Positions 41,622 through 51,000 of a stretch of DNA of 64,000 nt are shown piece after piece. A program made the position numbers and the translations under genes. How positions within the stretch are numbered: position 1 is the first letter of the stretch; each line of letters starts with the position of its first letter. The notes beneath the pieces are model-generated. The model made no database searches. It had not been told where the DNA came from and was given only the letters and a program-made list of their open reading frames with translations. The stretch comes from Anatilimnocola floriformis (GTDB lineage: Bacteria > Planctomycetota > Planctomycetia > Pirellulales > Pirellulaceae), in the NCBI RefSeq assembly GCF_024256385.1, contig NZ_JAMLFW010000001.1, positions 1,922,001 through 1,986,000 on the forward strand, written 5' to 3'.

Positions 41622-44404
41622 TTGCGCAGGATGTGGGAATGAATGACGAGCTGATCTCCTTCTTCAATCAACCAGTCGCCAAATTGCTCTTGAGACCATT
41701 CATTGATTGACTCGATCGCCCCGTTCAGCATTACATGGTGCGACTTGGCAAGTTCGCGAGCCTCTGTGATTGTCCATGCTGGCTTCGTGAGGAGGGCGCG
41801 GAAGAACGGCTGATAGCGAATGTCCAGGCTTGCGTCAGCCGAGTGCTCCGCATTTAGAATCGCAGCCCGATCAATGACTGCGGTCGATTCGCTAGCAGGC
41901 CTCAGTGTAGCGGTCGATAGCGTCAATGTCGAAGCGAGCGGCGCCGACGAGATTTCTGGTTCGTCTTCGACATCCATCGCATCCTGCAAGATTCGGGCAA
42001 CTTCCTTTGTCTCATCCATAATTCTAGACACAGCACGCAGATCGAGGCGAAATTCCTCGGGTTTGGCAACTACGGTTTGCTTCGGAGCTTCGATCGGCTT
42101 TGCTGTTGCGAGGGGAGCAAGCAACTTGTCCAGGTCAGCTGCGTCAAGTTCCAGCTGCGAATAAAGTCGCCTCAGTGACGCCATTTCCCCAGAGGTGATC
42201 ACCTGATCGGCAGCCGCAATGCCAACCAAGAATTCACCAATTAGTCTGCGCTGCTGCTTCCCTAGCTTTTTGCGGATCGCAGCGGAGACTCGAGCCTCCT
42301 TGGGCGGATTTAGGCAAAGCAACTGTCGTCGGCATTGAAAACGTTTCACCTCATCCGCGGTCAAAGTGAACTGGTCTTCAAGTTGCTTGGCGATAATCGC
42401 CAACTCTTCCTCATCCACTTTGTCGTCTGCGGCCGCGATATGCACGCCTAGTTCGAGCAATAGGGCCGCCGCCTGATAGGTTGCGGCATTTGATCGCTCG
42501 ACTGACTCCCGCTCGAAAAGTACAACATTGTCGTCCCAGCGATAGTTTTTTCCCGTCAACCGCGCGTCGGGTTCAACCCCAATCGCGAGGCAGTCCGCGG
42601 TCGACAGCAATCTGTCGCACTGCGATTTGAGCAATGTTGTGCGTTGCTCGAATCCTTTCAAGGCGGCCAGTGCTGCAACTGGAACAACGGGCAGACCGTT
42701 CGAGCTGGATCGATCGGCCCAGAGCTGAATCCACTGATCCGTTTCGGGATGCTCCCCGATGCGAAGTTCGCTTGGCAGCGCCTCAAAGGCATCGGCGCTG
42801 AGAGGTCCCTTCCCGGTGCGGCTAACTTTGTCGAAAGCGCGCAATTCTTCGATGCATTGTTCCCAAATCTCCAAAAGGGGTTTGAACTGTGACGAGATTC
42901 CCAGCACGTCAGGGAGTTCTAGTAAGGAGCGGGAGAATTGACCTGCCAATTGCGATTGATTCAGCGTCGCACTGGCCGCGTGGTAGTGCACGGGGCGGCT
43001 GCGCTTCGCCGATTTGAGCAACACTCCATTTCCAAATCGATCGTAATATCGCTTCGCAAATAACTCCTTGAAGCGAGTTTCTTGACGCCGGACGACAACG
43101 CTAGACGGAGTTCGAGGATCAAGCTGCGCCGCGAGGAAGGCGACATCCACCGGCAATGGCAAAGACCTCTCCTGAAAATAGGCCAGGCATTGCGCGAGCA
43201 GCTGTTCGTCCCACTTCGAAGTCGACGAGATTGCTGAACGGAATAGCTGATCGGTGAGCCCGCCAAGCCGGCCTGCCAACGCAACAGTGATCCACAAAAG
43301 TGACGCAGAATATCGATCGAACGAGCGAGAGTCGCGATAAATCGTTCGCAGTCGCAGAACTTCTTCGATGATTGGCAGATGATCCGCCCCATCAATCAGT
43401 ACGCGTCGCTCCAGCCCGTAGAAGTAAATGAAAACGTAGCCGAGTTCAATCGCTGGATCGCGTCGTCCTCCCGCAAGCCAGTCCAGGTATTTTGCGCGTT
43501 GCTGGGATGTGGCTTCTGCATAACTGGGCCAGTAAGGAAGGCGGTCCTTGGGATTTGCGCCGGGTGGAGCGATCGGCAGTGAACCGTCGATTAGTGAAGC
43601 GTCGGGGGCCTTGAATGAAGGCAGGCCTGCTGTGACGTAAACCAACGGCTCGCTAAGCGCGAACCGACCCAAATTGAGGGTTGTGCCTCGGCCGAAAAAG
43701 TCACCGGCGCCTGGTCGGAGGTTGGCGCCTTGCTCATTGAGAGTATGTCCGCCCCGGCGCGATACTGGAGAAATGAAAAAGTTGGATAGGGAAAATCCTG
43801 GTTTCTGCGGAATCGACTGGACAGTCGTACTCTCTCGTGACTTCAGCGGGACCACAACGGCTTCGCTTGCAACTGCGCCATGCGGAGGTGGGGTTGCTGC
43901 TTTCGTTGACTCCACCGTTTGCAACTTCGGAGCAGAATTAGTTTCTTTAGACTGAATCGGAGCTGAAGACGACACGGGGCTCGTCGCAGAATCAGAGTCC
44001 GCAATTTTTGGCGAATCGTTTCCCAGGAATTCTTGGAACCGGGCAAGGTTAAGGCTACGCTCACTGTGATACTTAACCGCCTCACCGATTTGCGGTCCTA
44101 ATTTGCGCCATTGCCAAACGCCGAGTTCGATTAAAACTGCCGCAGCAACCAAAAACATACTGAGGCAAGCGCCGAAAGCAATCGTGAGAATGATTGCCGC
44201 CGTTATGTGCCCAGCAACCAATAGTGCAAAGAGCAAACCAGGGTGGATATCTTCTTGTCCCAACCCGTCGTCGTCGCTTGGTCCGGGAGTTGGAGATGAT
44301 GAGACCGAAAACGTTCCATGGCAATTCGGGCACTGCAGCGATGTGCCAATGTGCTCGGTTCGCAAACTGAGGAGTTGCCGACAGAATGGGCAAGCTGCGT
44401 TCAT
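41618..44404 (-). CDS. TerB-domain membrane protein with zinc ribbon (SngA-like)
   Basis: 928 aa. The N-terminus is a zinc ribbon (CPFCRQLL ... CPNCHGTF) followed by two membrane segments (GLLFALLVAGHITAAIILTI and LSMFLVAAAVLIELGVW, about 53-95) and a long low-complexity linker. A TerB-N domain starts near 285 (RLPYWPSYAEATSQQRAKYL, DWLAGGRRDPAIELGYVFIY, FYGLERRVLIDG). A central TerB-type helical domain is near 655 (LLLELGVHIAAADDKVDEEE), and a TerB-C part is at the end (YQPFFRALLTKPAWTITEAR). It is the first gene of the operon. The membrane anchor and zinc ribbon suggest a surface-docked sensor for incoming DNA (inference). Confidence 0.87.
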   Translation of the reverse strand: MNAACPFCRQLLSLRTEHIGTSLQCPNCHGTFSVSSSPTPGPSDDDGLGQEDIHPGLLFALLVAGHITAAIILTIAFGACLSMFLVAAAVLIELGVWQWRKLGPQIGEAVKYHSERSLNLARFQEFLGNDSPKIADSDSATSPVSSSAPIQSKETNSAPKLQTVESTKAATPPPHGAVASEAVVVPLKSRESTTVQSIPQKPGFSLSNFFISPVSRRGGHTLNEQGANLRPGAGDFFGRGTTLNLGRFALSEPLVYVTAGLPSFKAPDASLIDGSLPIAPPGANPKDRLPYWPSYAEATSQQRAKYLDWLAGGRRDPAIELGYVFIYFYGLERRVLIDGADHLPIIEEVLRLRTIYRDSRSFDRYSASLLWITVALAGRLGGLTDQLFRSAISSTSKWDEQLLAQCLAYFQERSLPLPVDVAFLAAQLDPRTPSSVVVRRQETRFKELFAKRYYDRFGNGVLLKSAKRSRPVHYHAASATLNQSQLAGQFSRSLLELPDVLGISSQFKPLLEIWEQCIEELRAFDKVSRTGKGPLSADAFEALPSELRIGEHPETDQWIQLWADRSSSNGLPVVPVAALAALKGFEQRTTLLKSQCDRLLSTADCLAIGVEPDARLTGKNYRWDDNVVLFERESVERSNAATYQAAALLLELGVHIAAADDKVDEEELAIIAKQLEDQFTLTADEVKRFQCRRQLLCLNPPKEARVSAAIRKKLGKQQRRLIGEFLVGIAAADQVITSGEMASLRRLYSQLELDAADLDKLLAPLATAKPIEAPKQTVVAKPEEFRLDLRAVSRIMDETKEVARILQDAMDVEDEPEISSAPLASTLTLSTATLRPASESTAVIDRAAILNAEHSADASLDIRYQPFFRALLTKPAWTITEARELAKSHHVMLNGAIESINEWSQEQFGDWLIEEGDQLVIHSHILRK

Positions 44405-44764
44405 AACGGCGTTAGGCTCAATTGCATTTGGCAGGCGACTCGCCGAGTATCATAGCTGCTCTATTTTTGGTTTCCACTGTTGCGACTGCAATGAACGGAA
44501 TTATCGGATTCTGCGTTGAAGCGGAGCCGTCCGGCATCGGCCGTGGGACTGGACGGTTCCGTAGTGCTTGGCAGCAGTCCTCGCAGGCGGGCTCACGCCG
44601 TAACAAATACGGTTTCGGCAGATTTGCAATCTGGCGACAATGCGAGTGAACGCACTGACGGTAGAATAGTGATCAGCACTGCCTCGTACGGTCTGACCGG
44701 CAGTTGCGCCACATCGCTTGGGACGCCAAATGGAACGTGGCAATCGTTGGTCAAGGAGTGCAGC
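44405..44764. other. Divergent intergenic region between the TerB operon and the PD-(D/E)xK-like gene
   Basis: 360 bases separate the divergent starts at 44404 (minus) and 44765 (plus), so promoters for both units should lie here. The plus-strand frame is open back to 44516, but that stretch lacks domain character and the GTG at 44765 has the better ribosome-binding site. No clear operator stands out. Confidence 0.4.
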
Positions 44765-46378
44765 GTGTCGAAGTCAGAGATGGACCAAGTCCAAGAACAA
44801 GCCCGCCAGGTCTTCGTCGCCGCCGGGAGACTCGGCGCGGATTTCTGCGAAGAATCACGCTCGCGCGCTTTCTATTATGACGCGTCGGCTTGGGAACGGC
44901 ATAAGCCGATGTTCGATCAGATGTGGAATTCGCTGCTTCAGCTAAGAGCCGCGATGCAGTATCCGCCCCTCGGTTTGGAGCAAGTCGTCGAGCAACTCAA
45001 TGATGCTGCTCGTATCGCCAAGAGGATGCGCGCAGCCATCCTACCGCAACAAGCCCCGGCCAGCTGGACGGGACGGCCCATTGGCGTCGTCCTCGGGGTG
45101 ACAAATCCTGGTCCGCCACAGTTCACCTCGTACATGGAATTCTTTCCCGACCTGAACACGGTTGCTGAGCGTGGTTTGAGGGCCCTGCATGGGATTGCCC
45201 AAGCCTCGTCGACGGAAGATCCTTTTGCGCTTCTGGAAATAGAACGGGCGGCGGACACTGAGGATTTCACACTCATCAACCGCTTTCCCAATACGGCCGA
45301 GGGACACGTTCGCTTTCTGGAATTCGTCTATCTGGAGATCCGCGAACAGGCCGATGCGCTGCGCGCCGGAAAGTACACGCATGCGAGTATCGAAAACCAG
45401 TTGCGCCAGGGAGTGAAGTGGAGCGAGGCAAAACGTCGCGCCCAAGAGCTGAGCGAACTTCCGGCGGCGTTGGCCCAAACCCTGGCGAGCGTGCTGAACC
45501 GGACCCTCGATCTAGGCACCGTCGCACAGATCGAAGAGCTACTGAAACCGGTCGTGCGGGCGCTGCGTGACTTTCTCGAAAGGCATCGGTCGGCGCAGTT
45601 GGCGGCAGCTTTGAAAGCGGTACGCCACGAACTAGAGATTTGGAATAGCCTCAACTCTCCCAGCGAATCCGGGTATCTGCTGGAACGAGTGCCCAAAGGG
45701 CATCGATTGCATGGAGCGATCGCCGCGCTGCAAGTCTTTTTCGGCGGGACGCTACCGCGCCAGGTGGCGGGACACTGGCGAAAATTCCTGGAACTGACGC
45801 GCTCCGACGATGAAGACGCTGAATCCGAGGCAGAGTGGTTGATAACTTGGCTGGACGGCGAGCTGAGGAAGCTGGGTACAGCGCTCAAGGCATCCGACTC
45901 GCAGGCGGGCGAGAAATCGAAAGTCCTAGAGGACCTCCTCTGGCCCTCGGACGCGTGCGCGATCGCGCTCACCGCACGCTTCCGCGGGCAGGCCCACGAC
46001 GCGCTGGTAGAGCGACTGCAAACCATTCTTGATAAGCAGCTTCCCGACAGGCCGCGAATGACGATTTTGCAGTCGCTGCAGGATCGCGGCTGCGACCTTT
46101 TGATTGAGTGGCGGGACGGAACCAAGCACGGGATTCAGTTAAAAAGTAACTTCGACATCGAAGAAAAAACGTTCACGGGCACGACCATCGTGCAAATGCA
46201 GGACTCGCGTCAACACGGTCTGGCGAAACTGTATGTCGTTTTCTGCGGGGACCTCACGTCCCAGTCGAACCGCCAAAAGGTGAGATCCATCCTGAGTCGG
46301 ATGAGCGCGATGAACGATCCCTACCTGCTGGGGGTCCCGCCGGAAAGAGCTTTGCCGCTCCTCTTCCCGGCGACGTGA
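44765..46378 (+). CDS. Protein with PD-(D/E)xK-like C-terminal nuclease domain
   Basis: 537 aa from a GTG at 44765, six bases after AAGGAG. About 420 residues of helical sequence (MDQVQEQARQVFVAAGRLGA, NSLLQLRAAMQYPPLGLEQV, LERHRSAQLAAALKAVRHEL) contain no motif I recognise. The C-terminal 120 residues (ALVERLQTILDKQLPDRPRM ... DRGCDLLIEWRDG ... GIQLKSNFDIEEKTF) have a GxD...(Q)xK arrangement like Mrr or restriction-type nucleases of the PD-(D/E)xK fold, with D and QLK as the presumed catalytic residues. It is divergent from the TerB operon, so it may be a separate defence gene or an associated effector. The family is unassigned. Confidence 0.7.
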   Translation: MSKSEMDQVQEQARQVFVAAGRLGADFCEESRSRAFYYDASAWERHKPMFDQMWNSLLQLRAAMQYPPLGLEQVVEQLNDAARIAKRMRAAILPQQAPASWTGRPIGVVLGVTNPGPPQFTSYMEFFPDLNTVAERGLRALHGIAQASSTEDPFALLEIERAADTEDFTLINRFPNTAEGHVRFLEFVYLEIREQADALRAGKYTHASIENQLRQGVKWSEAKRRAQELSELPAALAQTLASVLNRTLDLGTVAQIEELLKPVVRALRDFLERHRSAQLAAALKAVRHELEIWNSLNSPSESGYLLERVPKGHRLHGAIAALQVFFGGTLPRQVAGHWRKFLELTRSDDEDAESEAEWLITWLDGELRKLGTALKASDSQAGEKSKVLEDLLWPSDACAIALTARFRGQAHDALVERLQTILDKQLPDRPRMTILQSLQDRGCDLLIEWRDGTKHGIQLKSNFDIEEKTFTGTTIVQMQDSRQHGLAKLYVVFCGDLTSQSNRQKVRSILSRMSAMNDPYLLGVPPERALPLLFPAT

Positions 46379-46871
46379 GTTCATTTTGTGCGCGAACCCG
46401 CGCGGCAGTGTCGGTTCTGTCTTGGTCTCTCGGTTCCATCTTGATCCCAGCAGAGAGGAAATGCTGATGTCCTTGGATGACAACTGAGCTACCGATTCGC
46501 ATTGATCGGCAAGCCGCGATATCCGAGCGAGCTACTGGTTTTTCGTCGCCTTTACTGATAAGTCACAAGTCCTAGAATAGTCTTGCGATGCAGTTCGGAA
46601 AGTGATTGTGGTTCCTATCGGCGTCATGGTCATGTCGCCGGCGCGATACGCAACTTCTTTCAATTGGCATTAGGGAAGGGCAAATGCCTTTTCGTGCTTA
46701 GCCGCTTGGCAATGGATAGCTTCATTCAGAATCCATCCGTCTCGGCGTGCATGGCCGCAAGTTAGTAGGGCAGGGCCTGATTCGCACCGCTCGGCCTCGT
46801 CGCGCCGCCAACGGTGAAGTGCTCATGATCCGCGGCGCCCACAAAACAATCTCCGGACTATCGCCGTCACT

Positions 46872-47879
46872 TTGGAAAATGCGCCGCGCTCCTATTTTGC
46901 CGGCTTTGTCGAACCAAGTGGAGCGGCGTCGCGAGCCCGGCTCAATTTGCTCGAACCCAATCAGGCTGGAAAGATCCCGGTGGTTTTGATTCACGGGCTG
47001 TTTTCCGATCCGCAAAGCGGGGCGGATATGATCAATGACTTGCGCGCTGTTCCCGGTTTTTTAGATCGTCACCAGCTCTGGGTTTTTCGCTATCCCACCG
47101 GCCAGGGATTTCTTCAGTCCGCAACGATCTTGCAAGCGGAACTGCGAGCCGTCGTGGCGGCACTCGACCCTGAACAAAGCGATCCTGCTTTGAGAAACAT
47201 GGTGCTGATCGGGCATAGCATGGGCGGGCTCGTCGCCAAACTGCAGATAACTCACTCGGAGGATTTGATCTGGAACAAACTTGCCAATCGTCCTCTGGAG
47301 ACAATCGTAACGACAGAGGAAGCGCGGGCGTTCCTAGCCGAGAACTGCTATTTCGATCCTTCCCCTCATGTCGATCGCGTGATTTTTATCGCATCGCCTC
47401 ACGCGGGGTCGTTGTCGTCGAGCGGACTGATTGGACGTGGAGCGGCCATGCTGGTGGAACCATCACCCGCACAGGCGGCGATGCACGAACAAATGATTCG
47501 CGACAATCCTCAGACTTTTAACCCATTGATTGAAGCGCGCATGCCAACGAGCATCGACGTGCTCTCTCCTCAATCGCCACTTCTAGACGTCATGCGGAAA
47601 ATGAAGCTGAAAGCTGGCATTAAGGTGCACAGCATCATCGGGTGCTCTCATCCATTGTCGCTCGACGGCCCCTCCGACGGAGTCGTGTCGGTGCGTAGTG
47701 CTTCCCATCCTGGTTGTAAAAGCGTGCTGGCCTTCAACGCGACACATGCACACGTGCATCGCGCACAGCAAACTAGCGAGGAAGTCGTGCGCATTCTGAA
47801 TCGGGGATACGACTACCATGCGAGCATGAAGCCGCGCCCTGAATCTCGGGCTCGACTGGCAATCGAAAAGTCCCGTTAA
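46872..47879 (+). CDS. Alpha/beta hydrolase (lipase/esterase-like), 5' end frameshifted
   Basis: 335 aa. PVVLIHGLFSDPQSGADMIN carries the HG oxyanion motif, VLIGHSMGGLVAKLQI the nucleophile GxSxG, DGVVSVRSASHPG a plausible acid/turn region, and FNATHAHVHRA the catalytic histidine. The start given is the first codon of the open frame. Upstream, a segment in another frame (VHGRKLVGQGLIRTARP ... GEVLMIRGAHKTISGLSP, from 46720) looks like the missing N-terminus, and a one-base change near 46862 would join them. The gene may thus be a frameshifted relic. 46379-46719 holds no gene I can support. Confidence 0.7.
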   Translation: MENAPRSYFAGFVEPSGAASRARLNLLEPNQAGKIPVVLIHGLFSDPQSGADMINDLRAVPGFLDRHQLWVFRYPTGQGFLQSATILQAELRAVVAALDPEQSDPALRNMVLIGHSMGGLVAKLQITHSEDLIWNKLANRPLETIVTTEEARAFLAENCYFDPSPHVDRVIFIASPHAGSLSSSGLIGRGAAMLVEPSPAQAAMHEQMIRDNPQTFNPLIEARMPTSIDVLSPQSPLLDVMRKMKLKAGIKVHSIIGCSHPLSLDGPSDGVVSVRSASHPGCKSVLAFNATHAHVHRAQQTSEEVVRILNRGYDYHASMKPRPESRARLAIEKSR

Positions 47880-47931
47880 GCGGAGATTTGTGAAGTTTAC
47901 TCCTGATCGCTTTGTGCAGTTTACTCAAGGC

Positions 47932-48645
47932 CTAGGGTTTCGCTCCCACTTTGTGAAAGGCAGACATCTTGCCCGCTGCCAAGCCCCGTTCCGCGTCCAA
48001 AGAGCCGTAGAGCTGGATGAACTTCGCCACCAATCCCGTCCAGCCGGTCTGATGACTTGCGCCTAACCCTGCACCGTTATCGGCGTGAAAGTATTCGAAG
48101 AACTGCAGGCAATCCTGCCACTGAGTGTCAGACTGGAATTTCTCCGTCCCGCCATTCACCGGACGGCGGCCATGTTCGTCGCGCAAAAAGATTCGAGTAA
48201 GCCGGTCCGAAAGCTCCTTGCTCACCTCGAACAGGTTCAGCGTGTTGCCGGAACCGGTGGGGCATTCAATCTTGAAGTTGTCACCGTAGTACAGATAGTA
48301 CTGCAGCAAGGCGCGGATGATCATGGCGTTGACTGGCATCCATACCGGACCGCGCCAGTTGGAGTTGCCGCCGAACATCCCAGTATTCGATTCGGCCGGC
48401 AAGTAGTCCACTCGGTACTCTTGACCATTCAGGTGGTAGACGTAGGGATTTTGCTCGTGGAATTTCGAGATTGAGCGGATGCCGTAAGGCCCGAAGAACT
48501 CGTTCTCGTCGAGCATCCTTGTCAGGACCCGACGCAGTCGCTCTGGATTGAGCACGGCGAGCAAGGAGCGATCGTTGACGCCGAAATGCTCCGGGCCGAC
48601 GGGGTGCATCATCGTTCCGAGTTCCGGAATCCGCCGCAGTCTTGA
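47932..48645 (-). pseudogene. C-terminal fragment of an MGH1/GH63-like glycoside hydrolase
   Basis: About 235 codons matching the end of mannosyl-oligosaccharide-glucosidase-like enzymes: [60 protein letters not shown] and [20 protein letters not shown]. The rest of the enzyme, including most of the (alpha/alpha) barrel, is absent. The upstream end is joined, within a few bases of 48640, to the cheB 5' fragment in a different frame. It lacks its own start signal and is not likely to be made as a working enzyme. Confidence 0.8.
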
Positions 48646-48838
48646 GGCCATCCATCTCGGGCATCTCGATATCGAGAATCACGAGGTCGGGATTGAGCAT
48701 CTTCATCTGGTCGAGCGCGAGCTTGCCCGTCGCAGCCGTGCCGGCTACTTCGATGTTGGATTGTGAGGTCAGCTCTTCCGTGACGATTCGTCGGACAACG
48801 AAAGAATCGTCAACGACGAGGACGCGAATCTTCTCCAT
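48281..48838 (-). pseudogene. CheB 5' fragment (receiver domain) fused out of frame to glycoside hydrolase sequence
   Basis: From ATG 48838 the first 68 residues are a response-regulator receiver of CheB/CheY type: [39 protein letters not shown], with the phospho-acceptor Asp in ILDIEMP. The sequence then enters the glycoside hydrolase region in the wrong frame and encodes low-quality residues to a stop at 48281. The receiver lacks its last strands and the methylesterase domain is gone. It is the last gene of the chemosensory operon, so CheB function is lost here. Confidence 0.75.
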
Positions 48839-48874
48839 GAATCCTGTTCCTCGTGGCTATCGCCCATTGACCGC

Positions 48875-50485
48875 TCAGCCCTGCAACTTTGTCACCAGAT
48901 GTTGTAGCTCGACCGCCATGCGCGCCAATTCGTCGGCCGATGCCTTCGTATTTGCTGCGCCGCTAGTTGTGCTGCGCGCGGCTTGGGCGACCCCGGTTAC
49001 ATTTTGCGCGATCTCGCGGCTGCCGAGGGCCGCTTCATTCACATTGCGAGCAATTTCAGCCGTCGTCGCTGTTTGTTCTTCGACGGCGCTGGCAATGGTG
49101 CTTTGAATGTCGTTGATGTGGCTGATGATGGTGCCTATCTGAGCGATCGCGTCCACCGCTCCCTTTGTGTCCGATTGGATCGCTTCGATCTTGCGGCTAA
49201 TGTCCTCCGTGGCCTTGGCGGTTTGCTTGGCGAGTTCTTTCACTTCGTTGGCAACCACGGCAAAACCCTTCCCCGCTTCACCGGCGCGGGCGGCTTCGAT
49301 GGTGGCGTTCAGCGCCAACAAGTTCGTCTGCTGGGCAATCGACGTGATGACCTTGATCACATTGCCAATTTCGGCGCTGCTGGCCCCCAATTTCGAGACC
49401 GTAGCGTTGGTCTTCTCGGCCACTTTGACAGCAGAGGTCGCGACGCGGGCAGCTTCGTTGGCGCTCTTGGCAATTTCCCGAATGCTCGCTCCCATCTCCT
49501 CCGTGGCGCTGGCAACGGTGCCGATATTGCGGCTTACCTGTTCGGCGGCGGCCGACACGACGCTTGCTTGCGACGCCGTCTCTTCTGAATTGGCCGCCAT
49601 CAGTTGGCTGACGGACGTTAACTCTTGAGCGGCGCTAGAAAGTGAATGAACCGTATTTCCCAACGACGATTCGACTTGCTTGAGCTGCGTAATATCGGTG
49701 GCATACTTCACCACTTTGAAGGGACGGCCGGCATAGTCCAGAATCGGAAAGTACGACCCTTCGATCCAAACTTCCTTGCCGTCTTTGCCCAGCCGCCGAA
49801 ACCGCCCAGTCTGCTGACGGCCAGCCGCCAGGTCGAGCCAGAATTGTCGATAGGCGGCACTGCTGGAATGGGTTGAATCGACAAACAGGCTGTGATGTTT
49901 TCCTATGATCTCGTCGAGCCGATAACCCATTGCCTGCAGAAAGTTCTGGTTGGCATTGGTGATGACGCCGTCCAATCCGAACTCCACAACCGCCTGGACA
50001 CGGCCAATCGCTGCCACCTGGCCTTCATTGTCGGCGTTCCGCAGGAGGGTTTCGGTCACGTCGGTAGCGAACTTGATGATCTTGAAGGGCTTTCCGTCGC
50101 GATCGAGGATCGGGCTGTACACGCCGTGAATATAGATCTCGCGTCCACACTTGGCGATGCGACGAAAATCGCCGGTGATGTCCTCGCCGCGATTCAAGCG
50201 CTGCCAGAAATCGCGATACTGTTCGCTATTGCGGGTCGCCTCATCGACAAATTCGCTGTGCCGCCTCCCTTTGATTTCGTCGAGCGCGTAGCCCACGCAT
50301 TTCAGAAAGTTCTGGTTGGCGTGAATGATCGTGCCGTCCAATTCAAACTCGATCACCGCTTGCGAGCGTTGAATGGCGGCAATTTGACCCGCGTGATCGA
50401 GTTCCAGGCGTTGTTGGGCCGTCTGCCGTTTGGCATTAGATGTTTTGACAGCGGCCGGCGGTTTGGTCGATCGTTTCTTGCTCAT
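48875..50485 (-). CDS. Soluble PAS-PAS methyl-accepting chemotaxis protein
   Basis: 536 aa with no membrane segment. There are two PAS domains in tandem with near-duplicate wording ([20 protein letters not shown] / [20 protein letters not shown], and [16 protein letters not shown] / [16 protein letters not shown]). A short linker leads to a methyl-accepting signalling domain with the hairpin tip [20 protein letters not shown] and [12 protein letters not shown]. It would signal from the cytoplasm through CheW to CheA. It follows cheW by 44 bases on the same strand. The heme- or flavin-binding ligand of the PAS domains is not evident. Confidence 0.9.
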   Translation of the reverse strand: MSKKRSTKPPAAVKTSNAKRQTAQQRLELDHAGQIAAIQRSQAVIEFELDGTIIHANQNFLKCVGYALDEIKGRRHSEFVDEATRNSEQYRDFWQRLNRGEDITGDFRRIAKCGREIYIHGVYSPILDRDGKPFKIIKFATDVTETLLRNADNEGQVAAIGRVQAVVEFGLDGVITNANQNFLQAMGYRLDEIIGKHHSLFVDSTHSSSAAYRQFWLDLAAGRQQTGRFRRLGKDGKEVWIEGSYFPILDYAGRPFKVVKYATDITQLKQVESSLGNTVHSLSSAAQELTSVSQLMAANSEETASQASVVSAAAEQVSRNIGTVASATEEMGASIREIAKSANEAARVATSAVKVAEKTNATVSKLGASSAEIGNVIKVITSIAQQTNLLALNATIEAARAGEAGKGFAVVANEVKELAKQTAKATEDISRKIEAIQSDTKGAVDAIAQIGTIISHINDIQSTIASAVEEQTATTAEIARNVNEAALGSREIAQNVTGVAQAARSTTSGAANTKASADELARMAVELQHLVTKLQG

Positions 50486-50529
50486 TCTCTTTACTCGTCG
50501 TGCAGGAGGAATTCTCTGTGTAGCTCTGA

Positions 50530-50979
50530 TTAGGTCTTGGTTGCGGGTTGGTTCGTAATCGCGACGATTCGCTCGGGGTCCAGAATCACCAACAACCGGT
50601 CGGACAATTTGTAAACGCCTTGAATGAACTCGCCGGCCGCTCCTTGGAGCGTTTCCGGCGGCAGCTCGAATTGCTCCTGCGAGACCTCGAGCACATCGCC
50701 GATATCGTCCACGAGCAAACTGACCGCGCCGTCGTCGGTTTGCAAAACGATGTTCAACGGCTCACTGATCTCAGCGAGTTCGGGTAAGTGCAACCGCCGC
50801 CGCAGGTCAATCGCCGTCACAATTTGCCCTCGCAAATTGATGAGCCCCCGCACCGCCGGGTGCGCGAGAGGAACGCTTGTCAGCGGTTGACTACGGACAA
50901 CTTCCTGCACCCTTAGCACGTCGAGTCCGTAGCACTGCCCGGCTAGATAAAAGGTGCAAAATTGTTGGGGAAGGGACAT
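50530..50979 (-). CDS. cheW: Chemotaxis coupling protein CheW
   Basis: 149 aa, single CheW domain: [80 protein letters not shown]. It couples the methyl-accepting protein to CheA. It lies between cheA (21 bases) and the methyl-accepting gene on the same strand. Confidence 0.93.
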   Translation of the reverse strand: MSLPQQFCTFYLAGQCYGLDVLRVQEVVRSQPLTSVPLAHPAVRGLINLRGQIVTAIDLRRRLHLPELAEISEPLNIVLQTDDGAVSLLVDDIGDVLEVSQEQFELPPETLQGAAGEFIQGVYKLSDRLLVILDPERIVAITNQPATKT

Positions 50980-51000
50980 TCGTGAGGGCTCGGTTGCCGG

